64,000 nucleotides of DNA from Verrucomicrobiota bacterium (GTDB lineage Bacteria; Verrucomicrobiota; Verrucomicrobiia; Verrucomicrobiales; DEV007), in assembly GCA_002862135.1 (NCBI GenBank), contig PKCI01000061.1, forward strand, positions 1 to 64,000, in the 5' to 3' direction. Under the pieces are notes generated by a model. That model ran no database searches. It was not told the origin of the DNA and was given only the letters and a program-made list of their open reading frames with translations. The position numbers and the translations under genes were made by a program. Every line of letters starts with the position of its first letter. Positions within the stretch are counted from its first letter, which is position 1. Positions 1 through 8,160 of the stretch are shown here, piece by piece.

Positions 1-1601
1 GGTGGATTCAGGTCGATCTCCACATTGGCAGGAAGGCTGCCACGTATGAAGGTAGAGCCGGTTTCCTCGTCTTGTAAAATGCGGGGGAAACCATCCGCTT
101 CTTTCCGCGAGAAAACACTGCCACGAGAGTCGATAAAAGCACTGACGCCGGTGTTGGCGGCGCGAATCATGGGGCGGCGGAATTCAATGCAGCGAAAAAT
201 GGCGTTGTTGTAGTGATGAATCGGTTCCGCACTTTCGCGGAACCAGCCGTCATTGCTCACATTGACCATGACCTGAGGACCGTTGCGGATGAACTTCCGG
301 GTGTGCCGGGGGACTGTGTCTTCGAAACAGATCAGGGGAATGATTCCGATTCCGTGACCGTCCTTCTCAAGGATGAGTGGTTCAAAAGACGTGCCGGGGG
401 TGAAGTCCTCCTCAATGATGCCACCGGCGATCCATTCGAAGAGAGGAAATTTGCCGCGGAAAGGGATGTATTCCCCAAGCGGAACAAGGTGAACTTTTCG
501 ATGAGACTGATAGGTCGAGGTTTCACCCTTCATCAGGGTAATTGTGTTGTAGATTTCACCAGAGTCATCATCCCCGTCGCCGAGCAGAGTGGCATCTTCA
601 ATTCCGGTGAGCAGGTAAAAGTCGTCGCCTTTCAAGACGTGTTCGTTGAAGTAGTCCTGCACCCAGTCGAGCATGAAAAGTCCCGGAATGCAGGTTTCCG
701 GCCAGAGGATGAGATCGTGATCGGCTGTTTCAACGAAGGTGCGGGTCAGGTCGCGGTAGTCGAAGATGATCTTCTGGCGGATCTTGAGATCTTCGGCCCA
801 CTTGTCCTCGATCGGAATATTGAGCTGCATGACTCGGGCCCTGAGATCGATCGACTCTTCCGGGACCATAGATATGCGGGTGGTGCCGTAGATAAAAAGA
901 CCAATAATGAGTGCGACTCCGACGGCGAAGTCGACGTGAGGTCTGAGGCGCTGACGCTCCTTCACCTCGAGGCCAAGCCGGACGAGGGTGCAAAAGGCGA
1001 TGACACCGCAAAACATCAGGATGAAGCCGTAGCCGGTGATGCCAATGACGTCGGCGAATTGGACGAGAAGCAGGTGATCCTTGAGGGCCGCTCCGAGGCC
1101 ATTCCAGCCGAAGCCGGTAAAAGCAATTCCGCGCAACCATTCGAGTCCACACCAGGCAGCACCGTTGAGAAAGGCAACCCGAAGCACATCAATGGATTGA
1201 TCGAAGAGATCTTTTTTCGCCTTGTCAGGCTCCTTGATAATCCAGCGACCGATCGTGGCTGCGAAAGCGCCGAAGAAAGCAAAGTAGATCGCGAGGTAGA
1301 GTGAGAAGAATACGAGGGCGGCGATACCGGCCCACACAGTTCCGGCAACATGTCCCACTTCGACGAGCCAGTGACAGCTCAGTGCAAAGAAGACGAAGCC
1401 GCTGATGAATCCCAACAGCAGTCCCCAGCGCCACCGGGTCCACTTTTCTTTTGGTGGGTGGGAAAACCAGAGCGCCGCGAGGAGCGGAGCTTGCCAGATC
1501 CAGACGAAGCCGTCGTGGTTAAACGGCGGAAAGCAAAGGCCGAGGAGCACGCCGCTGAGAACGGCAGCGATCCAGGGCCAGAGTTTCTTAAGAAGGGACA
1601 T
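1..1601 (-). CDS. lnt: Apolipoprotein N-acyltransferase, C-terminus cut by window edge
   Basis: Transfers the third acyl chain to the N-terminal cysteine of lipoproteins in the inner membrane. I translated the minus strand from the ATG at 1601; the frame stays open to the window edge (533 codons seen). The first ~220 residues are hydrophobic, with several membrane helices starting right after MSLLKKLWPW. The nitrilase-like domain follows with all three catalytic residues: Glu302 in WPETCIPG, Lys369 in HRKVHLVPLGEYIPF and Cys425 in LICFEDTVP. Their spacing matches the E-K-C triad of the family. The gene begins 11 bases after the stop of the phosphohexomutase gene, so the two are probably cotranscribed. 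The last C-terminal helix and the stop lie outside the window. Confidence 0.93.
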   Translation of the reverse strand, partial: MSLLKKLWPWIAAVLSGVLLGLCFPPFNHDGFVWIWQAPLLAALWFSHPPKEKWTRWRWGLLLGFISGFVFFALSCHWLVEVGHVAGTVWAGIAALVFFSLYLAIYFAFFGAFAATIGRWIIKEPDKAKKDLFDQSIDVLRVAFLNGAAWCGLEWLRGIAFTGFGWNGLGAALKDHLLLVQFADVIGITGYGFILMFCGVIAFCTLVRLGLEVKERQRLRPHVDFAVGVALIIGLFIYGTTRISMVPEESIDLRARVMQLNIPIEDKWAEDLKIRQKIIFDYRDLTRTFVETADHDLILWPETCIPGLFMLDWVQDYFNEHVLKGDDFYLLTGIEDATLLGDGDDDSGEIYNTITLMKGETSTYQSHRKVHLVPLGEYIPFRGKFPLFEWIAGGIIEEDFTPGTSFEPLILEKDGHGIGIIPLICFEDTVPRHTRKFIRNGPQVMVNVSNDGWFRESAEPIHHYNNAIFRCIEFRRPMIRAANTGVSAFIDSRGSVFSRKEADGFPRILQDEETGSTFIRGSLPANVEIDLNP

Positions 1602-1612
1602 AAAGCTGCGTT

Positions 1613-3568
1613 TTACCCGAGGCGGGAACGCATGTCAGCGACAATCGCTTCCTTGAGGGAATCAAAGGACTCTTTCGCCGATAACTTAGCAGCGGCGAGT
1701 TCGTCGGCTGAAAGGGGCGACGAGGGCGGGATGCTGGGACGGAAGTAAATGTAGTATTTGATCTTCGGTTCGGTGCCGGAAGGGCGCACCGCGAAGGCGC
1801 GGCCGTCGGCGAGGTCGACGAAAACCATTTTCTCCTTGGGAATGGCGTCGCCCTCTTCGTCAGCGTAGTTATTATTGGCGAAGTCGCGGACGCAATCAAC
1901 AGAGGCGCCGTCAATTTCGGAAGGCGGATCATCGATGTAGCTCTGGGCGAGGCTCTGGATCTGGGTGGCTCCGTCGGCACCGCTTAGGGTTTCGGCGTGC
2001 TGACCTTCGAGATAGACGCCGTGTTGAGCGTAGAGTCGGTCGAGCAGTTCGACTGAAGTGATGCCAAGCGACTTGGTGTAAGCAGCGACCTCGGCAAACA
2101 TGACCACCGCGCCATTGCCGTCTTTGTCGCGAAGGAAGTCGGCACCGAGGTATCCGTAACTCTCTTCGCCGCCGAAGACGAAGAACTTGGAATGCTTCAG
2201 GCGCAGAGCCATCGTTTCCTTGTCGGAGAGGTTCCGATAGTCGGCGCGGACATTCAAGGGAAGCTGGTTTTCGTATTTTCGAAGTTTGCCGCCGATGTAT
2301 TTGAACCCGGTCAGGGTATTGACGACACCGACATCGAAGCTGTCGGCAATTGCCTGCTGGAGTTCCGTGGTGACGAAGGTTTTCACGAGGGTGGCGTGGT
2401 CGCGATTGCCCTCATTGATGATACCCTGGTCGGTGAAAGCCTTGAGACGGTAGAATGCCATCAGGGAACCGATCTGGTTGCCGGTAAGGAGTGTCATTTC
2501 TCCTGCTCCATTGCGGACGACAACACCCATGCGGTCGCTGTCGGGGTCGGTGCCGATGACGATGTCGGCTTGGCTGGCCTCGGCCTGGTCGATACCCATC
2601 TGCAGGGCTTCAGCGTTTTCAGGGTTGGGTGACTTTACGGTGGGGAACGCCCCGTCTTCGACATCCTGAGCCGGAACGGTATCGCAGTGGAAGCCCAGTC
2701 GGCGCAGCATGTGTGGGGCGATGGTGCCCCCGGTTCCGTGAATATTGGTGAAGACAATCTTGAGATCGCTCTGAGATTTGACGAGTTCCGGATTCAGCAG
2801 TAGAGACTTGAGTCGAGCCATGTATGCTTCGTCCATATCAGCTCCGAGTTCCGTGGTGGTTCCCTGCTGATCGGCCGGGAGGGGTTCATAGTTTTCGCCA
2901 CTGAGAGCATTCACTTCGGCAATGACTTCACTGGCATCGGGATCGACAAGTTGGGCGCCGTCCCTGCCATAGGCTTTGAAGCCATTGTCATGCGGCGGGT
3001 TGTGGCTCGCGGTGAGCACGATACCGGCCGCGGTGCCAAGGTGGCGCACGGCGAAGCTCAGGTGAGGAGTGGAGCGGGGCACGGGAAAAAGGTAGATGTC
3101 GACGCCATTTTCATTGGCCACCTTCGCGGCGCAGTTGATGAACTCTTTGCCGAAGAAGCGAGTGTCTCGAGCGATGGCGATAGAAGGGCGGTCTTCGCCA
3201 TTGTAGGATTTCTTCAGCTGATTGACGAGACCGAGAGTGGCCTTAGTAACATTGTAAAAGTTCAGGTTGGCGGTGCCGACACAGGGGTGTTCGGGGCGCT
3301 CGTCAAGTCCGGCGGAGCCGCGCTCTGCAGAGGTCACGATTTCCCCAATGGAGCGTCCGCGGAGACCTCCAGTTCCGAAAGCAAGTTTCTTGAAAAAGCG
3401 ATTGTTCAATTCTGCCCATTGGCCGTCATTGGCCAATTCGGATACCGCAGCTTCGTAAACCGGGTTGTCTGAACTACCGAGCAACTCGTGGATATTGTCG
3501 AAACTACTTTGCAGCAAGCCCTTGCTGGCGAGCGCAGCGTCGAGTTGAGCAGAAAGTTCAGGGTTCAT
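1613..3568 (-). CDS. Phosphoglucomutase/phosphomannomutase family protein
   Basis: Alpha-D-phosphohexomutase that interconverts hexose 6- and 1-phosphates, feeding glycogen, cell-wall and surface-sugar synthesis. The 651-residue protein has the four family signatures: phosphoserine loop TASHNPP (Ser188), metal loop GTDPDSDRMG, sugar-binding GEESYG and phosphate-binding RPSGTEPKIKYY near the C-terminus. The length of about 650 fits the long PgcA-like branch (PGM2-like) rather than the 450-residue ManB/GlmM branch. The ATG at 3568 faces away from the methyltransferase gene at 3624, so promoters for both must lie in about 55 bases. Glucose versus mannose specificity cannot be read from the sequence. 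Confidence 0.93.
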   Translation of the reverse strand: MNPELSAQLDAALASKGLLQSSFDNIHELLGSSDNPVYEAAVSELANDGQWAELNNRFFKKLAFGTGGLRGRSIGEIVTSAERGSAGLDERPEHPCVGTANLNFYNVTKATLGLVNQLKKSYNGEDRPSIAIARDTRFFGKEFINCAAKVANENGVDIYLFPVPRSTPHLSFAVRHLGTAAGIVLTASHNPPHDNGFKAYGRDGAQLVDPDASEVIAEVNALSGENYEPLPADQQGTTTELGADMDEAYMARLKSLLLNPELVKSQSDLKIVFTNIHGTGGTIAPHMLRRLGFHCDTVPAQDVEDGAFPTVKSPNPENAEALQMGIDQAEASQADIVIGTDPDSDRMGVVVRNGAGEMTLLTGNQIGSLMAFYRLKAFTDQGIINEGNRDHATLVKTFVTTELQQAIADSFDVGVVNTLTGFKYIGGKLRKYENQLPLNVRADYRNLSDKETMALRLKHSKFFVFGGEESYGYLGADFLRDKDGNGAVVMFAEVAAYTKSLGITSVELLDRLYAQHGVYLEGQHAETLSGADGATQIQSLAQSYIDDPPSEIDGASVDCVRDFANNNYADEEGDAIPKEKMVFVDLADGRAFAVRPSGTEPKIKYYIYFRPSIPPSSPLSADELAAAKLSAKESFDSLKEAIVADMRSRLG

Positions 3569-3623
3569 ATAAGGAGTAGGTCATCCTAGAAAAGACCTCG
3601 ATAGATTGCAACCAACGGAACCG

Positions 3624-4496
3624 ATGAATTCCCTCGCCCCGCAACCCGATGCTGACACGACGGCCTGGCGTATTCTGCACGATGAGAAGGCAGGCGTCTG
3701 GGTGGATCATTTTGACGGGCACTGGCTGGTGCAGACCCGGGATGCCCGGTTTCCGGGCTATCTCAAAGAGATGGCCAAGGGGGTGGCTTCGTCGATCTAC
3801 TGGCGCCCGAGGGATAAAGCGGCGTCGACGGCTCCGGAAAAGATCTGGGGCGAAACTTTGTCGGAGCGGTTTCCGGTGCTGGAGAACGGAGCCAAGTTCT
3901 GGATCGATTTTGATTCGGGGTATTCTTCCGGTATCTTTCTCGATCAGCGGCTCAATCGGCGGCGTGTCTCAGGGAATAGTAGAAAAGGGCAGCGGGTCCT
4001 CAACACGTTTGCCTACACGGGGGGGTTTTCTGTGATGGCGGCGCTTTCCGGTGCCACGACCACAACATCCGATCTTTCGAAAACCTACCTGAACTGGACC
4101 TGGGACAATTTTCGGATTAACGGCCTAGATCCAGACGCGCACTACGGGGCGAAAGGAGATACGTTCGACTGGCTGGGGGCTTTAGCGAAGAAGGGGAGAA
4201 CATTTCATGGCATCGTTCTCGACCCTCCGACGTTTTCGAGAAGCGGGAAGAAAACCTTTCGCACGGGCAGCAACTATGCCGATCTCGCGGCGCTGGCTGT
4301 GTCCGTCCTCGAGCCGGGAGGCTGGATTCTCTGCTGCGCCAACACCCACCGCTTGAGGCTGGATCAGTTTGAAAAGGACGTTTTCGAGGGGATCAGGCGG
4401 CGGGGACGCAGCGTAGAATCCTGTGAATCTTCCCCCATGCCGCCTGAGTTTCATGGCGACGATTATTTGAAATCGCTCTGGGTTGTTGTTGGTTAG
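3624..4496 (+). CDS. RlmI-like class I SAM-dependent methyltransferase
   Basis: Probably an rRNA or other cytosine-C5-type methyltransferase of the RlmI/RlmK family. The Rossmann-fold core shows GIFLDQRLNR followed by the SAM-binding strand VLNTFAYTGGFSVMAA, an acidic second-strand end (TTSDLSK) and the catalytic DPPTFS motif. At 290 residues it lacks most of the N-terminal PUA domain of E. coli RlmI, keeping only a short N-terminal beta region. I prefer the ATG at 3624 over the in-frame TTG at 3606. It ends 37 bases before the probable hisD start on the same strand. The rRNA target site is not deducible. Confidence 0.82.
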   Translation: MNSLAPQPDADTTAWRILHDEKAGVWVDHFDGHWLVQTRDARFPGYLKEMAKGVASSIYWRPRDKAASTAPEKIWGETLSERFPVLENGAKFWIDFDSGYSSGIFLDQRLNRRRVSGNSRKGQRVLNTFAYTGGFSVMAALSGATTTTSDLSKTYLNWTWDNFRINGLDPDAHYGAKGDTFDWLGALAKKGRTFHGIVLDPPTFSRSGKKTFRTGSNYADLAALAVSVLEPGGWILCCANTHRLRLDQFEKDVFEGIRRRGRSVESCESSPMPPEFHGDDYLKSLWVVVG

Positions 4497-4533
4497 CAGC
4501 CCTTCACGTTGCGGGGCAAATCAGAAAGCTGTC

Positions 4534-5823
4534 ATGCGTATTATTCGATACACTCAGAAAAACTATCAATCAGCGGTCAAGAAGCTGGACCGCCGTTCGG
4601 CCCCGCCTGCCGGCGTTGAGGCGATCGTGAAAGATATCATCGCTGATGTGAAAGCCCGTGGCGACAAGGCACTGATTGAGCTTTCTAACAAATTTGATGG
4701 CGCTGGCTTCAAAACAGCGAAGGACCTGCGCGTCAGCGAAGCGGAACTGGCTGCTGCCGAGGATGCTGTCGACGCGGAAACCAAGAAGGCGATCGCGGCA
4801 TCTCGGAAGAATGTGACCGCATTTGCCAAGCGCAGCCTGCGCAAGGACTGGTGTGGCAAGAACGCCCAAAGCGCGGAAGTGGGAGAGCGCTACCTGCCTT
4901 TTGAGCGAGTTGGAATTTATGTGCCGGGAGGATCGGCGCCGCTGGTTTCGACGTCTAACATGACCGTGTGTCTCGCTGCCGCTGCCGGATGTCCTGAGAT
5001 CGTGGTGATGACTCCTCCCGGACCGAATGGCGAGGTGAACCCGGCATTGCTCTTTGCCCTGAAAGAAGCCGGAGCCACCGAGATCTACAAAGTGGGCGGC
5101 GCTCAGGGCATGGCCGGTATGTCGATCGGAACGAAAACGATTCAGCCGGTGCTTAAAGTATACGGTCCTGGTAATTCTTTTGTGGTGGAAGCCAAGCGTC
5201 AGCTTTTCGGCGTTGTGGCCGTAGATTTGTTGCCTGGACCAAGTGAGGTCGTCACGCTGGCTGACAGCAGCGGGAAGGCGAAATTCATCGCTGCCGATAT
5301 GCTGGCCCAGGCTGAGCACGGTGGTGACAGCATCATGGGATTCGTGACGGATTCTAATAAGCTGCTTGAGCAGGTTCAGACGGAGATTAAGAGCCAGATC
5401 AAGACGCTGAGTCGTCAGTCTCAATTGAAGAAAGCGCTCAAGGAAGGAGCCTGGTGCATTCTCGTGGAGAGGCTCGAGGACGGTGTCGACGTGGTGAATG
5501 CCTTTGCTCCGGAACATCTCTCACTAATCACCCGCCGTGAGAAAACCATTCTTCCGAAAATCACCACTTCTGGTGCAATTTTTGTGGGAAACTATTCACC
5601 GGTGGCAGTTGGCGATTTCCTCGCTGGTCCCAGTCACGAGCTACCGACAGGCGGTGCAGGTAAATCTTTCCCTGGTCTGACCGTAGACATGTTCCAGCGT
5701 CGGACCAGCATCGTAAGGCTGGACCGGGATTCGATTAAGAAGTCGGCGCCGATCGTTGAGGCCTTTGCCCGAATCGAAGGGCTCGATGCCCACGGGCGTT
5801 CCGCATCAATTCGTGTGAAGTGA
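4534..5823 (+). CDS. hisD: Histidinol dehydrogenase
   Basis: Zinc- and NAD-dependent enzyme for the last two steps of histidine biosynthesis (L-histidinol to L-histidine). From the ATG at 4534 the protein is 429 residues, the usual family length; the in-frame upstream start at 4483 would add 17 residues overlapping the previous gene. Signatures seen: GIYVPGGSAPLVSTSNM, GPGNSFVVEAKRQLFG, LPGPSEVV, AQAEHGGDS (zinc ligands Gln/His), FAPEHLSLI (catalytic Glu-His), VGDFLAGPSHELPTGG (Asp ligand) and the C-terminal EGLDAHGRS (His ligand). No other his gene is present nearby. Confidence 0.96.
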   Translation: MRIIRYTQKNYQSAVKKLDRRSAPPAGVEAIVKDIIADVKARGDKALIELSNKFDGAGFKTAKDLRVSEAELAAAEDAVDAETKKAIAASRKNVTAFAKRSLRKDWCGKNAQSAEVGERYLPFERVGIYVPGGSAPLVSTSNMTVCLAAAAGCPEIVVMTPPGPNGEVNPALLFALKEAGATEIYKVGGAQGMAGMSIGTKTIQPVLKVYGPGNSFVVEAKRQLFGVVAVDLLPGPSEVVTLADSSGKAKFIAADMLAQAEHGGDSIMGFVTDSNKLLEQVQTEIKSQIKTLSRQSQLKKALKEGAWCILVERLEDGVDVVNAFAPEHLSLITRREKTILPKITTSGAIFVGNYSPVAVGDFLAGPSHELPTGGAGKSFPGLTVDMFQRRTSIVRLDRDSIKKSAPIVEAFARIEGLDAHGRSASIRVK

Positions 5824-5984
5824 TGTGGATTATCCGGCTTTCCAGCACTGCTGTTTGGCGGGAATGACAGGCTCCGATCCCGGTGCACCTGCATCGATCA
5901 GAAAGCGGCTTATGACGTTAGGTCTAGAATTGGGTGACGCGATTCGATAAGCGAAACGCGCGACGAATTGAAAAAGGGGGGTGG

Positions 5985-7079
5985 TCAAAGGTTTCGGGCG
6001 TAGGGGTTTGCCCAGAATGAGGGCGCTTGCGGAATCAACTTCAGCGGGCCAGCCCCGCCCGGAATTGAAGCCTCCTTCCATTTTTCCTTGTTGAGCAAGA
6101 TCACCAGTTGGTCGTTGGTGTAGTTGGCCTCAAAGCGATTCCAGTTGCCGGGTTTCTCGAGGAGAGGATCGCTGGATTCAATCGTGAATTTCTGGCCAAA
6201 CATTTCAAACTTAGCTGAGTCGGAGCCCTCGGGCAGTTTGAGGTCGAAGATAATCTCGCTGTTGCCGGAGAATGCCTCTTCCGTAATCAGTGGCGTCGCG
6301 CCGGGGTCCGCTTGCATTTGCCAGTCGCGTGAATCCCATCCGGCTCTTTTGTGCCAACCCGCGAAGTCGACGCCGTTGTAGAGGCAGCGCAAACCGCGGG
6401 ACTCAATCGCAATGTGTTCGGGGTTTATTGGGGTGTCCGGCAGTTCCTTGACTCGTCCGTTGCGGTAGTGCACGATCCCGCCCTCACTTTCGATGCAGAG
6501 GTATCCTTTTCGGGGAATGCAGTCCTTGCCTTGTGATACGACCTTGCCATTCACCGCCAGGGATATGTTGCCGTCATGGCATTCGATTCGATAGTGATTC
6601 CACTGTGGGCTTGGATTTGAACGCTTTTCCGTGGGAAACGTGCGCATGCCCCGCCCGTTGCCATTCAGTGGCGTCATGGTAGCGCCGTGAATGGGAAAGA
6701 TATCACCGTGGCAAGTGTGGCTCTTAGTGTCGCCGTAGGCATTCTCGAGGACTTGAACTTCGATTCCCCGAATGAAGGGTTGGCCGCGGGCGGTGATGTC
6801 ATCGGCCCAGACGAAGAGGCCGGCATTGCCTTTCGGAACGAGGTGGCGCCATTCCACCTCCATGATGAAGTTTTGATACATTCGCTCGGTTCTGATCTCT
6901 CCGATGGGCTTCCCCGAACAGACCAGGTAGCCTTTCTCGTTGAAGGACCACGTAGACGGAGCTGTGTTTACCTCGACCCAGCCGGTGAGGTCCTTGCCGT
7001 TGAAGAGGGGACGGAAACCGTCGTCAGCCTTGGCTAGACTGAGATGGGTCAGCAGGAAAATTAGAGCGGGGCGAATCAT
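5985..7079 (-). CDS. Secreted DUF1080 (3-keto-disaccharide hydrolase-like) protein
   Basis: Exported 364-residue protein with a signal peptide (MIRPALIFLLTHLSLAKA) and the DUF1080 opening FRPLFNGKDLTGW, a concanavalin-like jelly-roll fold that is very common in Verrucomicrobiota and Planctomycetota. The middle has RGIEVQVLENAYGD and GDIFPIHGA segments typical of the domain. Some family members cleave 3-keto-glucosides, but the substrate here is unknown. A second, weaker jelly-roll-like half starts near residue 230 (LYNGVDFAGWHKRAGW), which echoes the FNGKDLTGW start of the first half and suggests a two-domain protein. It lies 11 bases downstream of the SMP-30 gene, probably in one transcript. 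Confidence 0.85.
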   Translation of the reverse strand: MIRPALIFLLTHLSLAKADDGFRPLFNGKDLTGWVEVNTAPSTWSFNEKGYLVCSGKPIGEIRTERMYQNFIMEVEWRHLVPKGNAGLFVWADDITARGQPFIRGIEVQVLENAYGDTKSHTCHGDIFPIHGATMTPLNGNGRGMRTFPTEKRSNPSPQWNHYRIECHDGNISLAVNGKVVSQGKDCIPRKGYLCIESEGGIVHYRNGRVKELPDTPINPEHIAIESRGLRCLYNGVDFAGWHKRAGWDSRDWQMQADPGATPLITEEAFSGNSEIIFDLKLPEGSDSAKFEMFGQKFTIESSDPLLEKPGNWNRFEANYTNDQLVILLNKEKWKEASIPGGAGPLKLIPQAPSFWANPYARNL

Positions 7080-7090
7080 AAGTGAGAGGT

Positions 7091-7957
7091 TTATTCAACG
7101 CCGGTGGTTTCCATCTCGACCACGTAAAAGCTGGTGCGTGCCGTGACGTAGAGTTTGTTTCCTACGAGCAGGCAGTTGGCTGGTTTCTCGGGTGGGGTGA
7201 TGCGGAGTATTTCTGTGCCCTCTGGTGAGAAAGCGATGAGGTCGGTCCAGGTAACATAGAGATTGCCGTTGGTGTCGACAGTCATGCCATCGCTGCCGAC
7301 TGGTGCGAAATGCGCCTTGGGGCCGAGTAGGCCGGGGCCTTTGACTTCATACTTCCAGATCGTCTCAGCTCCGGGATCGGCAACATAAAGAGTCTTCTGA
7401 TCCGGTGACAGAATGATACCGTTGGGTTTGTTAAGGTCATTGATTACCTGCGTGATATTCCCCTTCTTATCTACGTAGTAAACGGCCATGACATCTTGTT
7501 CGAGTTCACCTCCGCCCTTGCCGTAGCGGGGATCGGTGAAGTAAAAGCCACCGTGCTGGTCTGGCACTACGTCGTTCGGGCTATTGAGTCTTTTGCCGTC
7601 AAAGGTCTCCGCCACCACTTTTGTCTTCCCGTTTGTATCGGTTAGGGTTACTCGACGGTTGCCGCCCTCACAGGCCAGTAAGTGGCCTTCGCGAGTGAAA
7701 AAGAGGCCGTTTGCTCGCCCAGTTTCTTCACGGAAAATGGAAGTCTTTCCTGTTTCGGGGTCGTAGATGTGAGTGCGTTCGTTGGGAATATCGTTGAAGA
7801 AGATCTTTCCGTCAGGAGCAACGGCCGGACCTTCGGTGAACGTGAAGCCGTCGGCAAGTTTCTCGAACTCAGTATTCTTCTTGATCAAAGGAGTGGCAAG
7901 AAGTGTTGAGGCGGAGAAAAGGGCGCAACAGGAGACGATTGGCAATGAACGCTTCAT
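7091..7957 (-). CDS. SMP-30/gluconolactonase/LRE family protein, exported
   Basis: Six-bladed beta-propeller of the SMP-30/gluconolaconase family; many members hydrolyse sugar lactones using a bound divalent metal. The 288-residue protein starts with a signal peptide (MKRSLPIVSCCALFSASTLLA). Propeller signatures include FTEGPAVAPDGKIFFND (metal-ligand Glu), RLNSPNDVVPDQHGGFYFTD (Asn/Asp ligands) and KPNGIILSPDQKTLYVAD. It is the first gene of a two-gene minus-strand unit with the DUF1080 gene, a pairing that suggests periplasmic sugar catabolism. Substrate unknown. Confidence 0.88.
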   Translation of the reverse strand: MKRSLPIVSCCALFSASTLLATPLIKKNTEFEKLADGFTFTEGPAVAPDGKIFFNDIPNERTHIYDPETGKTSIFREETGRANGLFFTREGHLLACEGGNRRVTLTDTNGKTKVVAETFDGKRLNSPNDVVPDQHGGFYFTDPRYGKGGGELEQDVMAVYYVDKKGNITQVINDLNKPNGIILSPDQKTLYVADPGAETIWKYEVKGPGLLGPKAHFAPVGSDGMTVDTNGNLYVTWTDLIAFSPEGTEILRITPPEKPANCLLVGNKLYVTARTSFYVVEMETTGVE

Positions 7958-8160
7958 GTCGTGAGTTAACGAGAATATTCTCCGTGTGAAAAGAGTTTCT
8001 ATCGGCCGAATTGCGCTTGGAATCGCTTCGGGTAGAGCACCTTTATTTTGGCGGCCTCAAAACAAGTTTGGCTTCGAGCACCTTAAACCGGGTTGACTGC
8101 GCGTCTATACCCTGTTGGGTCTTTGAATTGACTCTGTTTGGTGGGGCGGCCCTACCAGTT

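Noticed and set aside
213-1304. 363-codon open frame on the plus strand
   Set aside because: It is antisense to a clear apolipoprotein N-acyltransferase with an intact E-K-C triad; its own translation matches nothing and has low hydrophobic order.
4570-5517. Long minus-strand frame of 315 codons
   Set aside because: It mirrors hisD, where all catalytic residues are present on the plus strand.
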